From Epiperipatus broadwayi (taxonomy: Eukaryota > Onychophora > Udeonychophora > Euonychophora > Peripatidae): a stretch of 64,000 bases of DNA. The stretch is taken from positions 591,501 to 655,500 of the forward strand of contig JAQFVV010000349.1 of NCBI GenBank assembly GCA_028023455.1, written 5' to 3'. Under the pieces are notes generated by a model. It saw nothing but the letters and a program-made list of their open reading frames with translations, was not told the DNA's origin and made no database searches. Positions 61,385-64,000 of the stretch are shown piece by piece (position 1 is the first letter of the stretch; every line of letters begins with the position of its first letter). A program made the translations under genes and the position numbers.

Positions 61385-61815
61385 ATAAAACTTTATAAAT
61401 AAATATTTGAAAATACAGTAATTAAAAGTCTATAAAAATTATATGTATAACTATAACTTAGAAGCACTTTCACTACATTGTAGCTTTGTCAACTATCACA
61501 TTTAAAAATATCAACTTTCCCATAATTCTGTGATCTTAACATTTGCTGCTTGCTGATTAATTAAATCTTGCTTGTATTTATATATTAACATTGCCTCTTT
61601 AATTTTTCTTTTATTAAGATCACAGAATTATGGGAAAGTTGACATTGAATTATGGGAAAGTTGACAAAGCTACAAGATAGTGAAAGTGCTTCTAAGTTAT
61701 AGTTATACATATAAATTTTTGTAGACTTTTAATTACTGTATTTTCAAATATTTATTCATAAAGTTACGTATATTATTTTAAAGAAATAGAGACATTGATT
61801 TGAAATATTATATAT
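61385..61815. repeat. Family D hairpin with shared tail
   Basis: Arms: AAATATTTGAAAATACAGTA and CTTAGAAGCACTTTCACTA on the left against TAGTGAAAGTGCTTCTAAG and TACTGTATTTTCAAATATTT on the right. GAATTATGGGAAAGTTGAC occurs twice in the right arm, a local duplication. The tail after the right arm (TTACGTATATTATTTTAAAG) matches that of the 52696 hairpin. Confidence 0.82.
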
Positions 61816-63469
61816 ATATAAATTGAAGTGGTCATATATATACATGTATAGATGTGCTTCATGTATATATATTGTTACCATAAAGTTATAATACTAAGGC
61901 ATTTTTTAAAAAAATAATGTAAAAGAAATTTAATTTTATTATGCAATTTAAAGGTGTTATGTGGGAGTAATGGGGGGGATTCAAGTCAGCAAAGAAAATG
62001 TAACTAATTAATTAAAATCAATTGATGATAAAAGGTATAAATTAAATTCTAATTTTGTAATTATTTAGAAGAAAAGGTGACAAAACATGTGATTATTGTA
62101 GGATCAGATAACAATCAAAGACATTCAGAATTTAGTTAAGAAAATGCAATTAGTAAAAATTTTAAAATTAAACTAGATCGAGATTGTAATTAGTAGGATT
62201 TTTTTTAGATAATGAAGAAAATAATTTTCTCTTTAAAATTAATTAATCAATTTGAAAAATCCAGATGCCTTTGTTTTGAAAGATATATATAGGGACAGGG
62301 AAAAAGAGTTTTTTTTAATTCTTGTAAACTTATTGTAAAGTTTTTTTAAGCTGTTAAATTATATCAAGCTATGATCAGTGAGTAGATTGCTGCAATTTTT
62401 CTAACCATCTCCAAGGAGCTGAGTATGGAGTTCCCTGGTATTATATAATGCTAGGCTGATAAAGTCCCTGCCTACAATTGATCCAAATTGCTGACATACT
62501 ATGCCATCACTATTAATAGAAAGCCTCTAGTACAATGTCATAGTAGTGACAAGCCATCCAATACCCCATAGAATCAATGAACTATATCAGTAAACAATTA
62601 AAGCCTCTTTAATATTCTACTTTCTTCACTTTCACAATTTATTTATTAAGTATTCTTTAAAGTGTTTTCTTTTAGTACTATATAAAAATTCTTATTGTAT
62701 TATTAAAATGTTTTCTTATTGTATTATAATGCACACTTGATTAATTGTACATATTAAGGAAGATTGACTATTGTAATATACTTGATCCTTATATTTGCTA
62801 GACTTATTATTATTTAAGAGTTCAAATGAAGGAGTATATTTTAGTACATATATTTCTGTGACTAAATATTTAACACTCCAGTAATTCTGTCAAGTCAAGA
62901 CATTTAAATCTCTTTTTTCATTTATTCTAATTTGTTTTCTTTTTGTAATTTTATTCCAATTTTAAACTTGTCTTTTTAAAATCAGTTCTTTCAAAATGAC
63001 ATTTAGTCATTAACGTAATTACAATGATTTATATAAAACTTTCAAATGAGAAATTACAATCAAGTGTTAAGTTAAAAGCAGACTTTATTTTCTGTTTTGG
63101 GAAGAGACAAGTATATATGTATACTGCATACAGGTGATTTATAAACAACTGTAAGTTTAAAATAAAAGTTAATACTCGAAGTTAAAAATTAACACTTTCT
63201 TTGCTTTAAAAAAGAACAAATATTATGTATACTGCAGCTATGCTTTTAATGCCAGAAAACTTATGTTATAAATAATAAAATGTATGATGTGATAGTTTAT
63301 TCTATAGAACTTTTAATACAATTCAGTTTAATGTATTATCATTCTGGGCTGTCATATCAATATTTCTCCTATTTATGTAAGATCTATGGGGTGAATCTCT
63401 TAATTAAGCAGGGAGTAATTTTGTTATAATTTTTTTTAAATATACACCTTTATACTGCTTAGTGATTGG
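61816..63469. other. AT-rich DNA; one less AT-rich patch at 62370-62600 not recognised
   Basis: The patch has no long open frame and no inverted repeat. It may be an old repeat or a conserved non-coding block. Confidence 0.4.
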
Positions 63470-63665
63470 CTATTTAGCGATATTTCACAATAGCGATCAT
63501 CATCAATTTGTACCCACTACTTCGATTTACAATCGATTTTTCATTATAACGATCGGGGAAAAAATAAAAAAAAATTTTTTTGGCAGCCATCTTGAATTTT
63601 GCGTCACTGATGATGTCAGAGAATAGGTATTTTAAGTTCATTTTACCCAAAAGCAAAAGTATATT
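63470..63665. repeat. Possible Tigger/pogo-type MITE fragment
   Basis: CpG-bearing, less AT-rich segment with TTCATTATAACGATCGGGGA and repeated CGAT(T/C) words, next to TTGGCAGCCATCTTGAATTT. The style resembles the ends of Tigger/pogo-derived elements, but I could not delimit termini. Confidence 0.25.
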
Positions 63666-63825
63666 ATTGTAATACTATATAGGTAATGACTTTGCTATAA
63701 TTGTATACACATACAATATTTTATTCATAAAACATAATGTTAGTGCTGCATTCAGTATTTTGAATATAGAACATATAAACTTAAAATATCTATAATTATT
63801 GAATCTATAATACTGTATACTGTAC

Positions 63826-63944
63826 ATATAAGTGTTGAATGTCTTTAGAAAATTTAAACTTTATTTAAATATAATGTACAGTACTTGGATTATTTAAATA
63901 AAGTTTAATTTTTCTAAAGACATTTAACACTTATATTAAATGAT
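63826..63944. repeat. Short hairpin
   Basis: AAGTGTTGAATGTCTTTAGA and AAACTTTATTTAAATA are inverted against TATTTAAATAAAGTTT and TCTAAAGACATTTAACACTT. Confidence 0.85.
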
Positions 63945-64000
63945 GAAATAGTGCAATATAAAAATATGTACAGGACAACTAAAATACCATCATCACAAAC

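Overview
This is a strongly AT-rich animal (metazoan) window that is mostly intron or intergenic DNA filled with transposable-element debris. Three things point to an invertebrate with a large, repeat-rich genome. The first is a spliced secretory gene exon with a consensus donor. The second is the set of non-LTR retrotransposons, Penelope-type debris and tRNA-derived SINEs. The third is the very low gene density. A mollusc or an arachnid or other arthropod would fit; I cannot place it more precisely from sequence alone.

Genes. Only two gene pieces can be supported. At 7591-7806 (+) lies the first coding exon of an angiotensin-converting-enzyme-like M2 peptidase: signal peptide, the start of the mature domain and a GTGAGT donor. 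At 58523-58636 (+) lies a 38-codon candidate first coding exon of an unrecognised gene, ending at a GTAAGC donor. No zinc-site (HEXXH) exon of the peptidase was noticed, so the DNA after 7806 is probably a very long first intron, or the gene is interrupted here.

Mobile elements. The best-preserved element is a full-length RTE-clade LINE at 53641-56941 (- strand). It has one intact 985-residue ORF (endonuclease plus reverse transcriptase), a CAT/ATG-repeat 3' tail and a 9-bp target-site duplication. Three 5'-truncated relatives lie on the + strand (2270-2790, 6350-6925, 52968-53255). Other debris includes an L1/Tx1-like LINE (700-1980), a third LINE type (29490-31195) and a CR1/Jockey-like LINE (49990-51060), all on the minus strand. 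There is also an LTR plus polypurine tract (3442-5560), a Penelope-like C-terminal fragment (about 9546-9768), a Merlin/ISXO2-like fragment (14035-14180) and seven tRNA-derived SINE copies.

Hairpins. The most unusual property is the density of long inverted repeats. At least fourteen foldback structures are visible, from about 110 bp to about 850 bp. One dispersed family (called family A here) occurs about twenty times, often as back-to-back inverted pairs or head-to-tail tandems, and ends in a Pol III B-box-like sequence. Several foldback families share a small motif that reads as a hammerhead ribozyme. The copy at 44686-44726 has every core nucleotide, a 4-bp stem II and a 6-bp stem I, and other copies show a compensated stem I pair. 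This is the best candidate for an undescribed functional system in the window.

Layout: 0-7 kb, nested transposons; 7.3-7.8 kb, peptidase promoter and exon; 8-20 kb, quiet AT-rich DNA with small relics; 20-28 kb, foldback elements and a 383-bp pure TAA tract; 28.3-33.3 kb, a duplicated 1.3-kb unit split by a LINE; 34-49 kb, SINEs and large palindromes; 50-57 kb, LINEs and a TATC/TCTG microsatellite; 57-64 kb, candidate exon, tandem family A and hairpins.
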